45,664 bases of DNA from Anaerolineales bacterium (GCA_025056175.1 JANWWK010000011.1:1-45664); one strand, 5' to 3'; counted from the first letter of the stretch, positions 35,653 through 45,664 are shown. The notes: generated by a model not told the origin, from the sequence alone. Numbers and translations are program-made.

Positions 35653-37020
35653 TTAAGCCGTTTGTCGCTCATATTGTTTCACGTCGTCTATCCCCTTTTT
35701 GACGTTGACAAAGGGCAGAAGAATGAGCCCCATGATAAAGAAAAAAATCAACGAGAGAATGGCCGGGCGCAGGTTGCCGAAAACCTGATTCATTAGCCCA
35801 AACAGGAACGGTCCAATCCACGACGTTCCTCGTTCTGAAATTTCATAAAACGAGTAAAATTCAGCTTCTTTGCCCTGTGGCACCATTTGCGCGAACAAAC
35901 TGCGGCTGATGGCTTGTGACCCGCCCAGCACCAGCGCAATGAAACCGCTCAGGATGAAAAACTCCGTCACGCGTGTTTCAGGGCGCAACCCCACATAAGC
36001 ATAAATCACCACGCCCGACCAGATGACCAGGCTGACCAGGATGGCTTGTTTGGCGCCAATCCACCCGGCCAGTTTGCCCCAAAAGAGTGCGCCGAAAAAG
36101 GCCACGAACTGAATCAGCAAAATCACAATCGTCAACATCCCGGTTTCGATTTCCAGCCCGCCCCGTGCCAGCGGCGCAGCGGCAAATGTGGCCGCTACTG
36201 CGATGACGGTTTGAATGCCATCATTATACAGGAAGTAAGCCAGCAGGTATTTGAGTGTTTCGGGGAAGTGCTTTAATTCGCCGATGGTGTGGCGCAGCTG
36301 CTTGAACCCGATGCTCAGATAGTTCTCCCCGGCAGGCAGGGCGCGGCGCGCCCGGCGCGAACGCAGACGCGCCCAGGTGAAGAACGAGAACCCCATCCAC
36401 CATAATCCGGCGGAAGCCAGGTTAATGCGCACTGCCAGGCCGGTTGGCACGCCGAGAGTCTCCCGAAATTGATAAAAAATCAGGTTAAACAGGAGCAGCG
36501 CGCCGCCTCCGAGATAGCCCATTGCCCAACCATACGCCGAGACGCTGTCACGCTGGTCTTCACTGGCAATATCGGGCAGGTAAGCATTGTAAAATACTGC
36601 CGCCGCCCCAAAGGACAGGTTGGCGAGAATGAACAACAGGCCGCCCAGCCACCACAAATCGCCCTGCACGAAGAACAACAGCGTAGCGGCAAGCGCTCCG
36701 AATGTGGCAAAAAATTGCATCATGCGCTTGCGCAGATGCGAATAATCGGCAATAGCCCCCAAAATTGGCAGGAACAAGACCTGCATCCCGACCGAAATCG
36801 AAACGCAGTATGGCAGGAACGAATCGGGCGCAATTGGAATACCTGCCAGCCGCGCCAGTCCATCGGCATAAGGCCGGGCGGCTTCGGTTGCCAGCGAAGC
36901 CAGATATGGCCCCAGAAAAACCGTACCGACCGTTGTGCTGAAGGCGCTGTTGGCCCAATCGTACATCGCCCAGCCGAAAATTTCACGCTTATCATTTGGG
37001 GTGGGTTCGGGGGATGCCAT
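35653..37020 (-). CDS. MFS transporter, UMF1/Atg22-like
   Basis: A 455-residue transporter with about twelve membrane segments. The ATG at 37020 (MASPEPTPNDKREIFGWAMY) has AAGGAG 5 nt upstream; a GTG at 37026 is less likely. The opening GWAMYDWANSAFSTTVGTVF is the signature of the UMF1 family related to yeast Atg22. FLPILGAIADYSHLRKRMMQ and the C-terminal QAISRSLFAQMVPQGKEAEF also fit. Atg22 exports amino acids from the vacuole; bacterial substrates are not settled, but small metabolites are likely. Confidence 0.88.
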   Translation of the reverse strand: MASPEPTPNDKREIFGWAMYDWANSAFSTTVGTVFLGPYLASLATEAARPYADGLARLAGIPIAPDSFLPYCVSISVGMQVLFLPILGAIADYSHLRKRMMQFFATFGALAATLLFFVQGDLWWLGGLLFILANLSFGAAAVFYNAYLPDIASEDQRDSVSAYGWAMGYLGGGALLLFNLIFYQFRETLGVPTGLAVRINLASAGLWWMGFSFFTWARLRSRRARRALPAGENYLSIGFKQLRHTIGELKHFPETLKYLLAYFLYNDGIQTVIAVAATFAAAPLARGGLEIETGMLTIVILLIQFVAFFGALFWGKLAGWIGAKQAILVSLVIWSGVVIYAYVGLRPETRVTEFFILSGFIALVLGGSQAISRSLFAQMVPQGKEAEFYSFYEISERGTSWIGPFLFGLMNQVFGNLRPAILSLIFFFIMGLILLPFVNVKKGIDDVKQYERQTA

Positions 37021-37308
37021 TCGCACTCCTTTTGAGGTTGTTCACCGCTTGTGTTTGTGCTTTTTCCGACGGCGCGTGTAGAATATGGCTGTTGACGATA
37101 CCTGATAACGGCAACGGTCTGGATTGTACTCTTTTTATCCGATTTTTTCAAAATCCTTTACTTAACATTAACCCTGATTTGTTTCTGCGTTGCCCCATGT
37201 ATGCTGCCCCGCTTTGGATTTTTGCTCAAGACCCACTGCAACCTTCTTGAAACGTCCTTGCACGATTTGAAAATTACCAATTGTGTTAATATCAGCGCAG
37301 GTGCTTGT

Positions 37309-38262
37309 ATGAACTATCGCTTGTTTGCTTCTGCCTCCATCGAAACCAACCTTATCCCGGCTGGAAAGTTGCCGGCTTTTATTGACTCTTATAAGCATGA
37401 ATTTCAAACTGGCGTTTTGGAGGTGGATTTCCAAAATTATTCTGGTCATTACCTTTTGTTTGCGCGTGGCGAATTGGTGAACGTTTATCGCTATGCCGGT
37501 GCAGTAGAGCGGCTCGACCCAACCACCTGGTTTCAATCCATAGATACCTCCAAGGGCAAAGCTTATCTGCGTGCCTTGGCGCTTACCCCTCAGGCTGTAC
37601 GTCTGGTCAAGATTTTGCTGGAACAAAATGCCGATGCTTTCCTGCCCTTACCGCCGGAGACCTTGCTCGAAGAACAATTTCGCTATTGGCAGCAAGAACC
37701 GCTGCCGGCGCTGGCGCACCTGCGTTGGCCTCATGCTGAAGCTCTTGCGCTTTTGCCAGGTCAGGGAAGTCCTCCGCATTATACGCTCTTCATCTCCGAA
37801 AATCAGATTTTGCATTCCGCCGGCGGCATGATGGCCCTGTATGGCTGGAAAGAGCCGTGCAGCGCCACGCGGCTGCTCTCCAGTCAGGCGCATACCCCGG
37901 CGTGGGATGAATATATGCTCTATCACTCCTTTGGCTTCATGACAGGCCGCCTGCTGGAGCGCATGGTCGAGCTGACCGGGCCGACCCTGGTGCAGAACAT
38001 TGCCCGCGAAATCAACTTTGCCGCTGCCGCCCATGGTTGGAGCATTACCCTGAATGGCATGAACGTAACCGACCAGACAATTTTCTCCTCCCCGCTTGAA
38101 GCCGCAGATGTCTATTCCCGCCTGCTGGAAATTCTCCTGCGCCACATGGATATTACTCTCGGCGCCGACTTGCTGGCCGTGCTGATGCGCGAAGCCGCCT
38201 TGCACCTGTCCAAACCCTACCGTTCCATCTTGCAAGAATATTTACTGATTACCCCCGTATAA
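37309..38262 (+). CDS. Uncharacterised protein with DUF4388/PATAN-like N-terminus
   Basis: A 317-residue soluble protein. The start at 37309 (MNYRLFASASIETNLIPAGK) is preceded by a weak CAGG; the frame is open 36 codons further up with no better site. Residues ~15-60 (KLPAFIDSYKHEFQTGVLEV, then YLLFARGELVNVYRY) resemble the DUF4388/PATAN domain found in response-regulator and gliding proteins, where a short segment is followed by GVL and an FxxGxxV turn. The middle (~130-220) is unrecognised; the C-terminus (~225-317) is helical (LLERMVELTGPTLVQNIARE, YSRLLEILLRHMDITLGADL). No membrane segment. It stands just before rpoB but has no known link to transcription. Confidence 0.6.
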   Translation: MNYRLFASASIETNLIPAGKLPAFIDSYKHEFQTGVLEVDFQNYSGHYLLFARGELVNVYRYAGAVERLDPTTWFQSIDTSKGKAYLRALALTPQAVRLVKILLEQNADAFLPLPPETLLEEQFRYWQQEPLPALAHLRWPHAEALALLPGQGSPPHYTLFISENQILHSAGGMMALYGWKEPCSATRLLSSQAHTPAWDEYMLYHSFGFMTGRLLERMVELTGPTLVQNIAREINFAAAAHGWSITLNGMNVTDQTIFSSPLEAADVYSRLLEILLRHMDITLGADLLAVLMREAALHLSKPYRSILQEYLLITPV

Positions 38263-38265
38263 ACA

Positions 38266-38295
38266 TTGACAGTTCTTAGAACTGTTCGATATAAT
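38266..38295 (+). promoter_or_regulatory. rpoB promoter containing a palindrome in its spacer
   Basis: TTGACA (38266-38271) and TATAAT (38290-38295), both consensus, are 18 bp apart. The spacer holds a perfect dyad ACAGTTCT-T-AGAACTGT (38269-38285) that begins inside the -35. It lies 3 nt after the stop of the preceding gene and 85 bp before the rpoB ATG. Confidence 0.85.
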
Positions 38296-38304
38296 CTCAA
38301 TTTG

Positions 38305-38333
38305 CCGTCATGCTGCGTGGCATGATGGTTTTT
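38305..38333 (+). terminator. Hairpin plus T-run in the rpoB leader
   Basis: A 9-bp stem CCGTCATGC/GCATGATGG (one G-U pair, 6-nt loop) is followed by TTTTT. It lies 43 nt after the stop of the preceding gene, so it could be that gene's terminator, but it is also downstream of the rpoB promoter and would be at the very 5' end of the rpoB mRNA. Confidence 0.65.
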
Positions 38334-38379
38334 GTGTTCCTGTAAATTCGTTTAATCCTATGGTCAGGAGTGTTTTTCG

Positions 38380-41300
38380 ATGACTTCCGCGCTCTTCAGC
38401 AAGAACTATGCCCGCATTCCGGTCGAGCTCAGTTTGCCGAACCTTATCGAAGTCCAGCTGGATTCCTTCGAGCGTCTCAAGCGGGAGGGCCTGGGCGATT
38501 TGTTCCACGAAGTCTCGCCGATTGAATCTTACAACAAGGGCATGAAGTTGTACTTCCCCAGCCGCAGTCCCGAATCGCAGGAATGGGGTCTGAAATACTG
38601 GTTTGGCGAACCCAAGCATAGCATCGAAGAGTGCGTCGAACGCGACCTGACGTATTCCAGCCCGCTCTATGTCTCCGTCCTGCTGGCCGGGCCGGATGTC
38701 CCCGAACCCATCAAGCAGGACATCTTTCTGGGCGATTTCCCGGAGATGACCGATAAAGGCACGTTCATTATCAACGGCACCGAGCGCGTGGTCGTCTCCC
38801 AGTTGATTCGTTCGCCGGGTGTCTATTTCGAGGCCCCGGTAGACCGCTCCACCGGCCGACCACTGGCAATGTCGAAGCTGATTCCAGACCGTGGCGCATG
38901 GATGGAATTTGAGACCCGCAAGAACGATTACATCATCCTGAAATTTAACCGCAAGCGCACCGTGCCGATTACCGTCTTCCTGCGTGCGCTGGCTGCCGTG
39001 GACGATGGCCGCCCCGATGCCGTCTTGACCACTGGCAGTGACGAAGAAATTATCTCCCTGTTCCAGGATGTAGACAACAACCCCGACCGGTTGTTCATCC
39101 CCAGCACGCTGCGCCAGGAGCCGGAGTGGGACTTGAGCGGTGGGCTGACGGTTGCGCAGGCTGCCCTCATCGAATTCTTCAAGCGCATGCGCCCCGGTGA
39201 CCCGGCCACCCTGGAGAACGCCCGCGCTTTTCTGGAAGAGCAGTTGTTCGACCAGCGACACTATGACCTGGAGCGCGTAGGCCGCTACAAACTCAATCAG
39301 AAACTTGACCTGAACGTCCCCATCCCGCACCGCACCATCACCAAGCTCGATGTTATCCGCCTGATTCGGCGCATGATTCAAATCAACAATGGCGTTGAGC
39401 CGCCCGATGATATTGACCACCTTGGCAATCGCCGTGTCAAAACCGTGGGCGAACTCATTCAAAACAAGCTGCGCATTGGCCTGCGCCGCATGGAACGGGT
39501 CATCAAAGAGCGCATGTCCATTCGTGACCAGGAACATCTCTCTCCGGTCACGCTGGTCAATATCCGGCCGGTGGTGGCAGCCCTGCGTGAGTTCTTTGGC
39601 TCCAGCCAGCTTTCGCAGTTCATGGACCAGACCAATCCGCTGGCCGAACTGCGTCATAAGCGCACGCTCTCTGCGCTCGGTCCGGGCGGTCTGCGCCGTG
39701 AACGCGCCGGGTTCGACGTGCGCGATGTGCATCACTCGCACTATGGCCGTATTTGTCCCATCGAAACACCGGAAGGCCCTAACATCGGTCTGATTGGCCG
39801 TCTGGCCTCCTTTGCGCGCGTCAACGAATATGGATTCATTGAAACTCCCTACCGGCGGGTGGTCAAATCCCTGCATTCTACCGACCCCGCCCTGGTAGGG
39901 CGCGCGCTGCGCGAAGATGTCGTCATCAACGGTGAAACAGTGGCAAAAGCCGGGCAGCGCGTCGATGCCGACCTGGCCGCTCGCATTGCCCCCGCCAACC
40001 GCATGATTCTGGTCGTACCGTTCGTTTCGAGAACGATGGAATACCTCTCCGCGGATGCCGAAGACAAGTTCGTCATCGCGCAGGCCAACGCTGAACTCAA
40101 TGAGCATCAGGAATTTGTCAGCCGGCGCATTGCCAGCCGCTACCACTCCGGCTTTCTCGATTCAGCCCCCGAAAACCTGGATTACATGGACGTCGCCCCG
40201 CATCAGGTGGTGGGTATCAGTGCTGCGCTCATCCCCTTCCTGGAACACGATGACGCCAACCGCGCGCTGATGGGCTCCAACATGCAGGCACAGGCCGTCC
40301 CGTTGGTGCGTCCGGAAGTCCCCACCGTCTCCACCGGCATGGAATACTATGCTGCGATGGACTCGGGGCAGGTGGTGGTGGCCGACTCCGATGGCGAGGT
40401 CATCTCCGTCACCGGCAAGGAAATCGTCATCCGCCGCACGGATGGTACTCTGCAAACCCACACCCTGCGCAAGTATCAGCGCTCGAACCAATCCACCTGC
40501 ATTGACCAGCGCCCGGCGGTGGTGAAAGGCCAAATCGTCAAAAAAGGCGACATCATTGCCGATTCCTCCTCCACCGATGGTGGACAGCTGGCATTGGGGC
40601 AGAACGTGGTGGTGGCGTTCCTCTCGTGGGAAGGCGGCAACTTTGAAGACGCCATTCTCATTTCTGAGCGGCTGGTACAGGAAGACCGCTTTACTTCGGT
40701 TCACATCGAAAAATACGAAGTGGAAGCGCGCGATACCAAACTTGGCCCGGAAGAAATCACCCGCGACATCCCGAACGTGGGTGAAGACGCCATCAAAGAC
40801 CTGGACGAGAACGGCATCATCCGCATCGGCGCGGAAGTTGGCCCCAACGACATCCTGGTCGGCAAAATTACGCCCAAAGGCGAGAAAGAACTGACCCCCG
40901 AAGAACGCCTGCTGCGCGCTATCTTTGGTGAAAAATCGCGCGATGTCAAAGATACCTCGCTGCGCATGCCGCACGGTGAACGCGGCAAAGTGGTGGATGT
41001 TAAAGTCTTCACCCGTGACGATAATGCTGACCTTTCGGCTGGTGTGGATATGATGGTGCGCGTCTCGGTAGCGCAGCGCCGCAAAATCACCGCTGGCGAT
41101 AAAATGGCCGGGCGGCACGGAAACAAAGGTGTTGTCTCGCGCGTGGTGCCGGTGGAAGACATGCCTTTCCTGGAAGATGGTACGCCTGTGGACATCATCC
41201 TCAACCCGCTGGGCGTGCCGGGCCGCATGAACATCGGCCAGGTGCTGGAAGTGCATCTCGGTTGGGCCGCCAAACGGCTGGGCTATCGCGCCGTCACCCC

Positions 41301-42276
41301 CGTCTTCGACGGCGCCAAAGAGTCCGAAATCGAAGCCGAACTGGCGCGTGCCTGGATTGTGGATGAAGCCTGGCGCGTGGCCGCTGCAGACGCCTGGAAA
41401 TGGCTCTCCGAACAGCAATACTCTGCCGAGATGCTGCGCGACGACGAAGAAGTCCGCTTGTTGTATCTGGAACACTGGCTGGGTGGTCATGGCTACGATG
41501 TTTCACGCATTGCGCTCGACCCTCGCTATGCGCGCATGATGACCGCGCGGCAATGGCTGGTTGAAAAGGGTTACAATCCCGACGAAATCATGAGCTTTGA
41601 GCTCACTCCGTCCAGCCGCGTAGAAGCCAGCAAAGACCAGAAAGCCATTGAAGCCTGTCTCAAACTCTGGCTCGAAACAATGGGCTATGCCGATGTGCCG
41701 GCAGAAGAAGTGTCGCAAAAAGCCGCCCAGGTGATGATGGAAACCGGCGTGCCGATTCCTACGCTGGGCAAACAAGTCCTGCGCGATGGCAAGACCGGCG
41801 AACGCTACGACCAACCCGTGACGGTCGGCGTGATGACCATTCTCAAACTGCATCACCTGGTGGAAGACAAAGTTCACGCGCGCTCAACGGGCCCGTACTC
41901 GCTGGTCACACAGCAACCCCTCGGCGGTAAAGCGCAATTTGGTGGGCAGCGCTTCGGTGAAATGGAGGTGTGGGCGCTGGAAGCCTACGGCGCGGCCTAT
42001 ACGCTTCAGGAAATGCTCACCGTCAAGTCGGATGATGTCACCGGGCGTGTCAACACCTACGAAGCCATCGTCAAAGGTGAACCAATTGAGGAACCCAGCA
42101 TTCCGGCCTCCTTCCGTGTCCTGGTCAAAGAGTTGCAGTCGCTTGGCCTGGCGGTGGAAGCCATCAACGAAGCCGGAGATGTCATCCGCTTTGGTAAAGA
42201 TGAAGAAAAGGTACATCCGCCCAAACTGGAGACCGGCTTGCTTGGACTGGGTGAAGATTTGATGGGCATGAAATAG
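38380..42276 (+). CDS. rpoB: RNA polymerase beta subunit
   Basis: A 1298-residue subunit, complete at both ends. Landmarks: [20 protein letters not shown], rifampicin-pocket region [20 protein letters not shown] and [13 protein letters not shown]-type sequence (here [14 protein letters not shown]), then [73 protein letters not shown] and [20 protein letters not shown]. Between PVFDGAKES and [13 protein letters not shown] (~residues 974-1132) there are ~110 residues more than in the shortest beta subunits, a lineage insertion in the area where other bacteria also carry inserts. AGGAG lies 9 nt before the ATG. Neither rplJ-rplL nor rpoC is adjacent. Confidence 0.97.
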   Translation: MTSALFSKNYARIPVELSLPNLIEVQLDSFERLKREGLGDLFHEVSPIESYNKGMKLYFPSRSPESQEWGLKYWFGEPKHSIEECVERDLTYSSPLYVSVLLAGPDVPEPIKQDIFLGDFPEMTDKGTFIINGTERVVVSQLIRSPGVYFEAPVDRSTGRPLAMSKLIPDRGAWMEFETRKNDYIILKFNRKRTVPITVFLRALAAVDDGRPDAVLTTGSDEEIISLFQDVDNNPDRLFIPSTLRQEPEWDLSGGLTVAQAALIEFFKRMRPGDPATLENARAFLEEQLFDQRHYDLERVGRYKLNQKLDLNVPIPHRTITKLDVIRLIRRMIQINNGVEPPDDIDHLGNRRVKTVGELIQNKLRIGLRRMERVIKERMSIRDQEHLSPVTLVNIRPVVAALREFFGSSQLSQFMDQTNPLAELRHKRTLSALGPGGLRRERAGFDVRDVHHSHYGRICPIETPEGPNIGLIGRLASFARVNEYGFIETPYRRVVKSLHSTDPALVGRALREDVVINGETVAKAGQRVDADLAARIAPANRMILVVPFVSRTMEYLSADAEDKFVIAQANAELNEHQEFVSRRIASRYHSGFLDSAPENLDYMDVAPHQVVGISAALIPFLEHDDANRALMGSNMQAQAVPLVRPEVPTVSTGMEYYAAMDSGQVVVADSDGEVISVTGKEIVIRRTDGTLQTHTLRKYQRSNQSTCIDQRPAVVKGQIVKKGDIIADSSSTDGGQLALGQNVVVAFLSWEGGNFEDAILISERLVQEDRFTSVHIEKYEVEARDTKLGPEEITRDIPNVGEDAIKDLDENGIIRIGAEVGPNDILVGKITPKGEKELTPEERLLRAIFGEKSRDVKDTSLRMPHGERGKVVDVKVFTRDDNADLSAGVDMMVRVSVAQRRKITAGDKMAGRHGNKGVVSRVVPVEDMPFLEDGTPVDIILNPLGVPGRMNIGQVLEVHLGWAAKRLGYRAVTPVFDGAKESEIEAELARAWIVDEAWRVAAADAWKWLSEQQYSAEMLRDDEEVRLLYLEHWLGGHGYDVSRIALDPRYARMMTARQWLVEKGYNPDEIMSFELTPSSRVEASKDQKAIEACLKLWLETMGYADVPAEEVSQKAAQVMMETGVPIPTLGKQVLRDGKTGERYDQPVTVGVMTILKLHHLVEDKVHARSTGPYSLVTQQPLGGKAQFGGQRFGEMEVWALEAYGAAYTLQEMLTVKSDDVTGRVNTYEAIVKGEPIEEPSIPASFRVLVKELQSLGLAVEAINEAGDVIRFGKDEEKVHPPKLETGLLGLGEDLMGMK

Positions 42277-42305
42277 TTGACTCACCCAAACGGTTGTGAT
42301 AAAAT
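42277..42305 (+). promoter_or_regulatory. Promoter of the str operon
   Basis: TTGACT (42277-42282) starts at the base after the rpoB stop codon; TAAAAT (42300-42305) is 17 bp further, with an extended -10 TGA directly before it. This is a strong promoter giving a ~135-nt rpsL leader. Confidence 0.82.
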
Positions 42306-42350
42306 ACCCAGCCGTTGCCCATCGGTAAGACTCTTTTACCATTGCGTGAG

Positions 42351-42391
42351 ACAAGTGAGGCCATCCGGCAAGATTGTGATGGCCTCCTTGT
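42351..42391 (+). promoter_or_regulatory. Long hairpin in the rpsL leader
   Basis: A 14-bp stem with one bulged T (42351-42365 pairing with 42378-42391) closes a 12-nt loop. A smaller dyad GGTAA-N7-TTACC lies just before it (42324-42340). The T content after the stem is modest, so it may be an attenuator, a barrier to rpoB read-through, or a binding site for autoregulation by a ribosomal protein. Confidence 0.6.
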
Positions 42392-42447
42392 TTGCTCTCG
42401 AACTGACCACCGTTTGTTATTCGCAAGAAATTTTTTCGGAGGCAAGT

Positions 42448-42900
42448 GTGCCAACAATCAATCAACTCATTCGCAAAGGCCGCCAGTCGAAAAAGGTCAA
42501 GAGCAAGGCGCCGGCTTTGCAGTACACATTCAACGCCAATAAGCAACGCCGCTTCCGCCAGGCGGGCGGCGCACCCCAAAAGCGTGGTGTTTGCACGGTC
42601 GTCCGCACGATGACCCCCAAGAAGCCGAACTCCGCGCTGCGCAAAATTGCCCGCGTGCGCCTGACCAACGGCATCGAAGTCACCGCGTACATCCCTGGCG
42701 AAGGACACAAACTGCAAGAGCACTCTGTGGTGCTGGTACGCGGCGGTCGTGTGAAAGATTTGCCCGGCGTGCGCTATCACATCGTGCGCGGTTCGCTGGA
42801 TACGACCGGCGTGGATAAGCGCAAACAGGGACGTTCTAAATATGGCGCCAAGCGGCCCAAACCCGGCGCGCCGGCTGCGCCTGCCAAGGGCAAAAAGTAA
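42448..42900 (+). CDS. rpsL: Ribosomal protein S12
   Basis: 150 residues starting with GTG at 42448 ([16 protein letters not shown]), with GGAGG 5 nt upstream; the longer open frame back to 42277 is leader. Decoding-site sequence [17 protein letters not shown] carries the Lys of streptomycin interest, and [20 protein letters not shown] the second conserved loop. After KYGAKRP the protein ends with an Ala/Pro/Lys tail ([13 protein letters not shown]) longer than in E. coli S12 (124 residues). First gene of the str operon. Confidence 0.97.
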   Translation: MPTINQLIRKGRQSKKVKSKAPALQYTFNANKQRRFRQAGGAPQKRGVCTVVRTMTPKKPNSALRKIARVRLTNGIEVTAYIPGEGHKLQEHSVVLVRGGRVKDLPGVRYHIVRGSLDTTGVDKRKQGRSKYGAKRPKPGAPAAPAKGKK

Positions 42901-42922
42901 CCCGTAAGTGATGGAGTAAACC

Positions 42923-43390
42923 ATGCGTAGAGGAAAGCCTGAAGTTCGTCCGATTGCGCCTGACTTGCGCTACAACAGCGTCTCGTTGGCGACTTTCGTC
43001 CAGCACATGATGATGCGCGGCAAAAAATCTCTGGCCTATCGGCTGATGTACGATGCGCTGGCTATCATCGAAGAAAAAACCGGTAAATCCGGCATCGAGG
43101 TCTTTGAGACTGCTCTCAAGAACGTTGGGCCGGTGATGGAAGTGCGTCCGCGCCGTGTGGGTGGCGCTACCTATCAAGTGCCGATGGAAGTTCCTGCTCA
43201 GCGTCGCCTGACTCTGGCGATTCGCTGGATTCTTGCGTCTTCCCGCGCCCGCTCGGGCAAATCCTTCCCCGAAAAACTGGCGGGTGAATTGATGGATGCT
43301 GCTACCAATCAGGGCGCTTCTATCCGCAAGCGGGATGAAACCCACAAGATGGCCGAAGCCAACCGCGCTTTTTCGCATTATCGCGCGTAG
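42923..43390 (+). CDS. rpsG: Ribosomal protein S7
   Basis: 155 residues, the normal length. S7 nucleates assembly of the 30S head on 16S rRNA. MRRGKPEVRPIAPDLRYNSV, then GGATYQVPMEVPAQRRLTLA and the C-terminal KMAEANRAFSHYR are family signatures. GGAG lies 6 nt before the ATG; the gap from rpsL is 22 bp. Confidence 0.97.
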   Translation: MRRGKPEVRPIAPDLRYNSVSLATFVQHMMMRGKKSLAYRLMYDALAIIEEKTGKSGIEVFETALKNVGPVMEVRPRRVGGATYQVPMEVPAQRRLTLAIRWILASSRARSGKSFPEKLAGELMDAATNQGASIRKRDETHKMAEANRAFSHYRA

Positions 43391-43419
43391 AGAATTGATT
43401 CTTTAGAGGTCTTTGACGA

Positions 43420-45492
43420 ATGGCGCGTAAATACCCGCTCGAAAAGTATCGCAATATCGGCATCATTGCCCATATTGACGCCGGTAAAACGACGACGACC
43501 GAGCGTATCCTGTTCTATACCGGTAGAACTCACCGTATTGGTTCTGTGGATGAAGGCACCACCGTCACCGACTGGATGGTGCAGGAGCGCGAACGTGGTA
43601 TCACGATTGTTTCTGCCGCGGTCTCGGCTGAGTGGAAAGGGTATCAGCTGAACCTGATTGATACTCCCGGCCACATTGACTTCACCGCCGAAGTCCAGCG
43701 CTCTCTGCGCGTTCTCGATGGCGGTATTGTTGTGTTCGATGCCGTGCAAGGCGTGGAGCCGCAATCTGAAACCGTCTGGAGGCAGGCCGACCGCTACGGC
43801 GTTCCGCGTATTTGCTTTGTTAACAAGATGGACCGCGTCGGCGCTTCGTATGAACGTTCGATTGAATCCATCCGGCAGCGTCTGGGCGCGAACCCGATTG
43901 CCATGCAATTACCCATCGGCAGCGAGGCCGAGTTCAAAGGGATGGTGGACTTACTTGAAATGAAAGCCATCCTGTTTGATGACGAACTGGGCAAAGAGCC
44001 GAAGATAGTCGAAATTCCTGCCGACCTGACGGCGCGGGCAGAGGAAATGCGGCATGTGATGGTTGAAAAAATCGCCGAGACCGACGATGATTTGACCATG
44101 AAGTATCTGGAAGGTGAGGAAATCACCGTTCCTGAACTCAAAGCCGCCTTGCGCCGCGCGGTGATTGCTGGCAAAGCCTTCCCTGTGTTCTGCGGTTCTT
44201 CGTTGCGGAACAAAGGCGTTCAACCTGTGCTGGATGCCGTCATTGACTACCTGCCCTCGCCGCTCGATATTCCTGCCGTGCGCGGCACCTCGCCCGATAA
44301 CCCCGAAGAAATCATTGAACTGCCCGCCTCCGACGATGCGCCCTTGAGTGCGCTGGTGTTCAAAATCGTCACTGACCCGTATGTGGGCCGCCTGGCCTAC
44401 TTCCGCGTCTATTCTGGCGTCATTACGCAAGGGACGATGGTCACCAACTCGACCAAGCGCAAACGTGAGCGCATTGGGCGTCTGATTCGCATGTATGCCG
44501 ACCGGCGCGAAGACATCGAAGAAGTGCGCGCAGGTGATATTGCTGCAGCACTGGGCTTTAAGGAATCCTTTACCGGCGATACGCTGTGCGATACCAAACC
44601 GATTATCCTGGAGAGCATTTCGTTCCCTGAACCCGTTATCACCATTGCGGTGGAACCCAAAACCACCAGTGACCAGGAGAAGATGGGTGAGGCGCTCCGC
44701 AAATTGGCCGAAGAAGACCCCACCTTCCGGGTGCGCACCGATGAAGCCACCGGACAAACGCAAATTTCCGGTATGGGTGAACTGCATCTGGACATTATCG
44801 TAGACCGCATGATGCGCGAGTTCAAAGTACAGGCCAACGTTGGCAAACCGCGTGTGGCCTACCGCGAATCCATCACCCGCCGCGTAGAAAAAGTGGATTA
44901 CAAGTATGCCAAACAGTCCGGCGGGCGCGGTCAATACGGCCACGTGGTGATTTCGATGGAACCTGCCGAACGGGGCGCAGGCATCATTTTTGAGAACAAC
45001 ATCGTCGGGGGTGTCATTCCGAAGGAATACATCCCGGCGGTCGAAAAAGGCATTCGCGAGGCTGCCGAAACCGGTGTCCTGGCTGGCTACCCGGTCGTGG
45101 ATGTCAAGGTCAGCCTGTTCGATGGCTCGTATCACGAAGTGGACTCGAGCGAAATGGCCTTCAAACTGGCTGCTTCGATGGCCTTCAAAGAAGGCGTGCA
45201 GCGTGGCGGTGCGGTCTTGCTCGAGCCGATTATGAAAGTCGAAGTCGTCACGCCTGAAGAATACCTGGGTGACGTGATTGGACAACTGAACAGCCGACGC
45301 GGCCTGATTCAGGGCATGGAAATGCGCCCTGGCAATGCACAGGCCGTCAGCGCAATGGTGCCCCTGGGCGAAATGTTCGGCTATGCCACCGAACTGCGCT
45401 CCGCCACACAAGGGCGCGGCGTTTTCTCGATGGAATTCAACCATTATGCCCCGGTGAGTGAATCGGTGGCAAAGGAAATTCTCAAATCGTAA
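43420..45492 (+). CDS. fusA: Elongation factor G
   Basis: A 690-residue translational GTPase that drives translocation. G1 is [12 protein letters not shown] (residues ~17-28), switch sequence RERGITI, G3 DTPGHIDF, G4 NKMDR. Domains II-V follow, with the domain IV sequence [11 protein letters not shown] and C-terminal [20 protein letters not shown]. It lies 29 bp after rpsG with GAGG upstream. Length and motifs are those of the housekeeping EF-G rather than a paralogue. Confidence 0.97.
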   Translation: MARKYPLEKYRNIGIIAHIDAGKTTTTERILFYTGRTHRIGSVDEGTTVTDWMVQERERGITIVSAAVSAEWKGYQLNLIDTPGHIDFTAEVQRSLRVLDGGIVVFDAVQGVEPQSETVWRQADRYGVPRICFVNKMDRVGASYERSIESIRQRLGANPIAMQLPIGSEAEFKGMVDLLEMKAILFDDELGKEPKIVEIPADLTARAEEMRHVMVEKIAETDDDLTMKYLEGEEITVPELKAALRRAVIAGKAFPVFCGSSLRNKGVQPVLDAVIDYLPSPLDIPAVRGTSPDNPEEIIELPASDDAPLSALVFKIVTDPYVGRLAYFRVYSGVITQGTMVTNSTKRKRERIGRLIRMYADRREDIEEVRAGDIAAALGFKESFTGDTLCDTKPIILESISFPEPVITIAVEPKTTSDQEKMGEALRKLAEEDPTFRVRTDEATGQTQISGMGELHLDIIVDRMMREFKVQANVGKPRVAYRESITRRVEKVDYKYAKQSGGRGQYGHVVISMEPAERGAGIIFENNIVGGVIPKEYIPAVEKGIREAAETGVLAGYPVVDVKVSLFDGSYHEVDSSEMAFKLAASMAFKEGVQRGGAVLLEPIMKVEVVTPEEYLGDVIGQLNSRRGLIQGMEMRPGNAQAVSAMVPLGEMFGYATELRSATQGRGVFSMEFNHYAPVSESVAKEILKS

Positions 45493-45527
45493 TTTTTCCT
45501 CAAGCACCACACAAGGAGTAATCAAGC

Positions 45528-45664
45528 ATGGCAAAACAGAAATTTGACCGCAGCAAACCGCACCTGAACGTGGGAACGATGGGTCACATTGACCACGGCA
45601 AGACGACTCTGACGGCGGCGATAACAAAAGTGGCGTCGCTGATGGGGCAGGCGGAATTCAAGGC
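45528..45664 (+). CDS. tuf: Elongation factor Tu, 5' part only
   Basis: Begins ATG at 45528 after AAGGAG (9-nt spacer). The 45 visible codons read [20 protein letters not shown], then [16 protein letters not shown], which contains the G1 loop GHIDHGKT of EF-Tu. The gene is cut by the right edge. It completes the classical order rpsL-rpsG-fusA-tuf. Confidence 0.95.
   Translation, partial: MAKQKFDRSKPHLNVGTMGHIDHGKTTLTAAITKVASLMGQAEFK

Noticed and set aside
38308-40146. A 612-codon minus-strand frame opposite rpoB
   Set aside because: It is a codon-bias shadow of rpoB, His/Arg/Gln-rich with no domain.
43951-45627. A 558-codon minus-strand frame opposite fusA and tuf
   Set aside because: Same reason: antisense to conserved EF-G, composition of a shadow frame.

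Overview
The window looks like ordinary chromosome of a bacterium, most likely a member of the Chloroflexota (Anaerolineae-like). This rests on inference: moderately GC-rich genes, lipoproteins with Ala/Pro/Gln/Thr linkers (TPAP, TEAPT), a very large SecA with several insertions, an R2-like ligand-binding oxidase, a DUF4349 lipoprotein, NatAB-type exporters and the sequence style of RpoB and EF-G. I saw no rRNA, tRNA, CRISPR array, transposase or phage gene.

Layout. (1) 1-7131, minus strand: a probable operon read from a GntR/FadR regulator through an intracellular cyanophycinase-like S51 peptidase, a peptide-binding lipoprotein and two Dpp/Opp permeases to a second, secreted two-domain S51 protein that runs off the left edge. 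(2) 7302-13547, minus: a DUF4349 lipoprotein, then a small membrane protein, a GT4 glycosyltransferase, a heparinase II/III-like protein, a Nudix hydrolase and an R2lox oxidase, the last five tightly packed. (3) 13735-24041, plus: a winged-helix regulator, a 153-bp MITE-like repeat, an M50 metalloprotease, a membrane protein/XRE regulator/S33 hydrolase/NatAB module, glgA-malQ for alpha-glucan metabolism, and a CPBP protease-like membrane protein. (4) 24096-34235, minus: acnA, add, an enlarged secA, and a group of small membrane proteins with a winged-helix regulator behind a promoter covered by a perfect palindrome. (5) 34451-45664: htrA (+), an Atg22/UMF1-type MFS transporter (-), a DUF4388-like protein (+), then rpoB and the str operon rpsL-rpsG-fusA-tuf, with tuf cut by the right edge.

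How the genes work together. Region 1 reads as a scavenging system: peptides are bound outside by the lipoprotein, imported by the permeases, and processed by an S51 enzyme that keeps every residue I remember as needed for cyanophycin binding and cleavage. The secreted S51 protein could act before uptake, but its catalytic Glu is replaced. The ATPase subunits are not in the window. Region 5 is unusual because rpoB has neither rplJ/rplL before it nor rpoC after it. It has its own near-consensus promoter, and the str operon has a separate promoter that starts at the base after the rpoB stop codon. Many start codons were moved inward from the longest open frame because good Shine-Dalgarno sites, signal peptides or ATGA overlaps select a later start.
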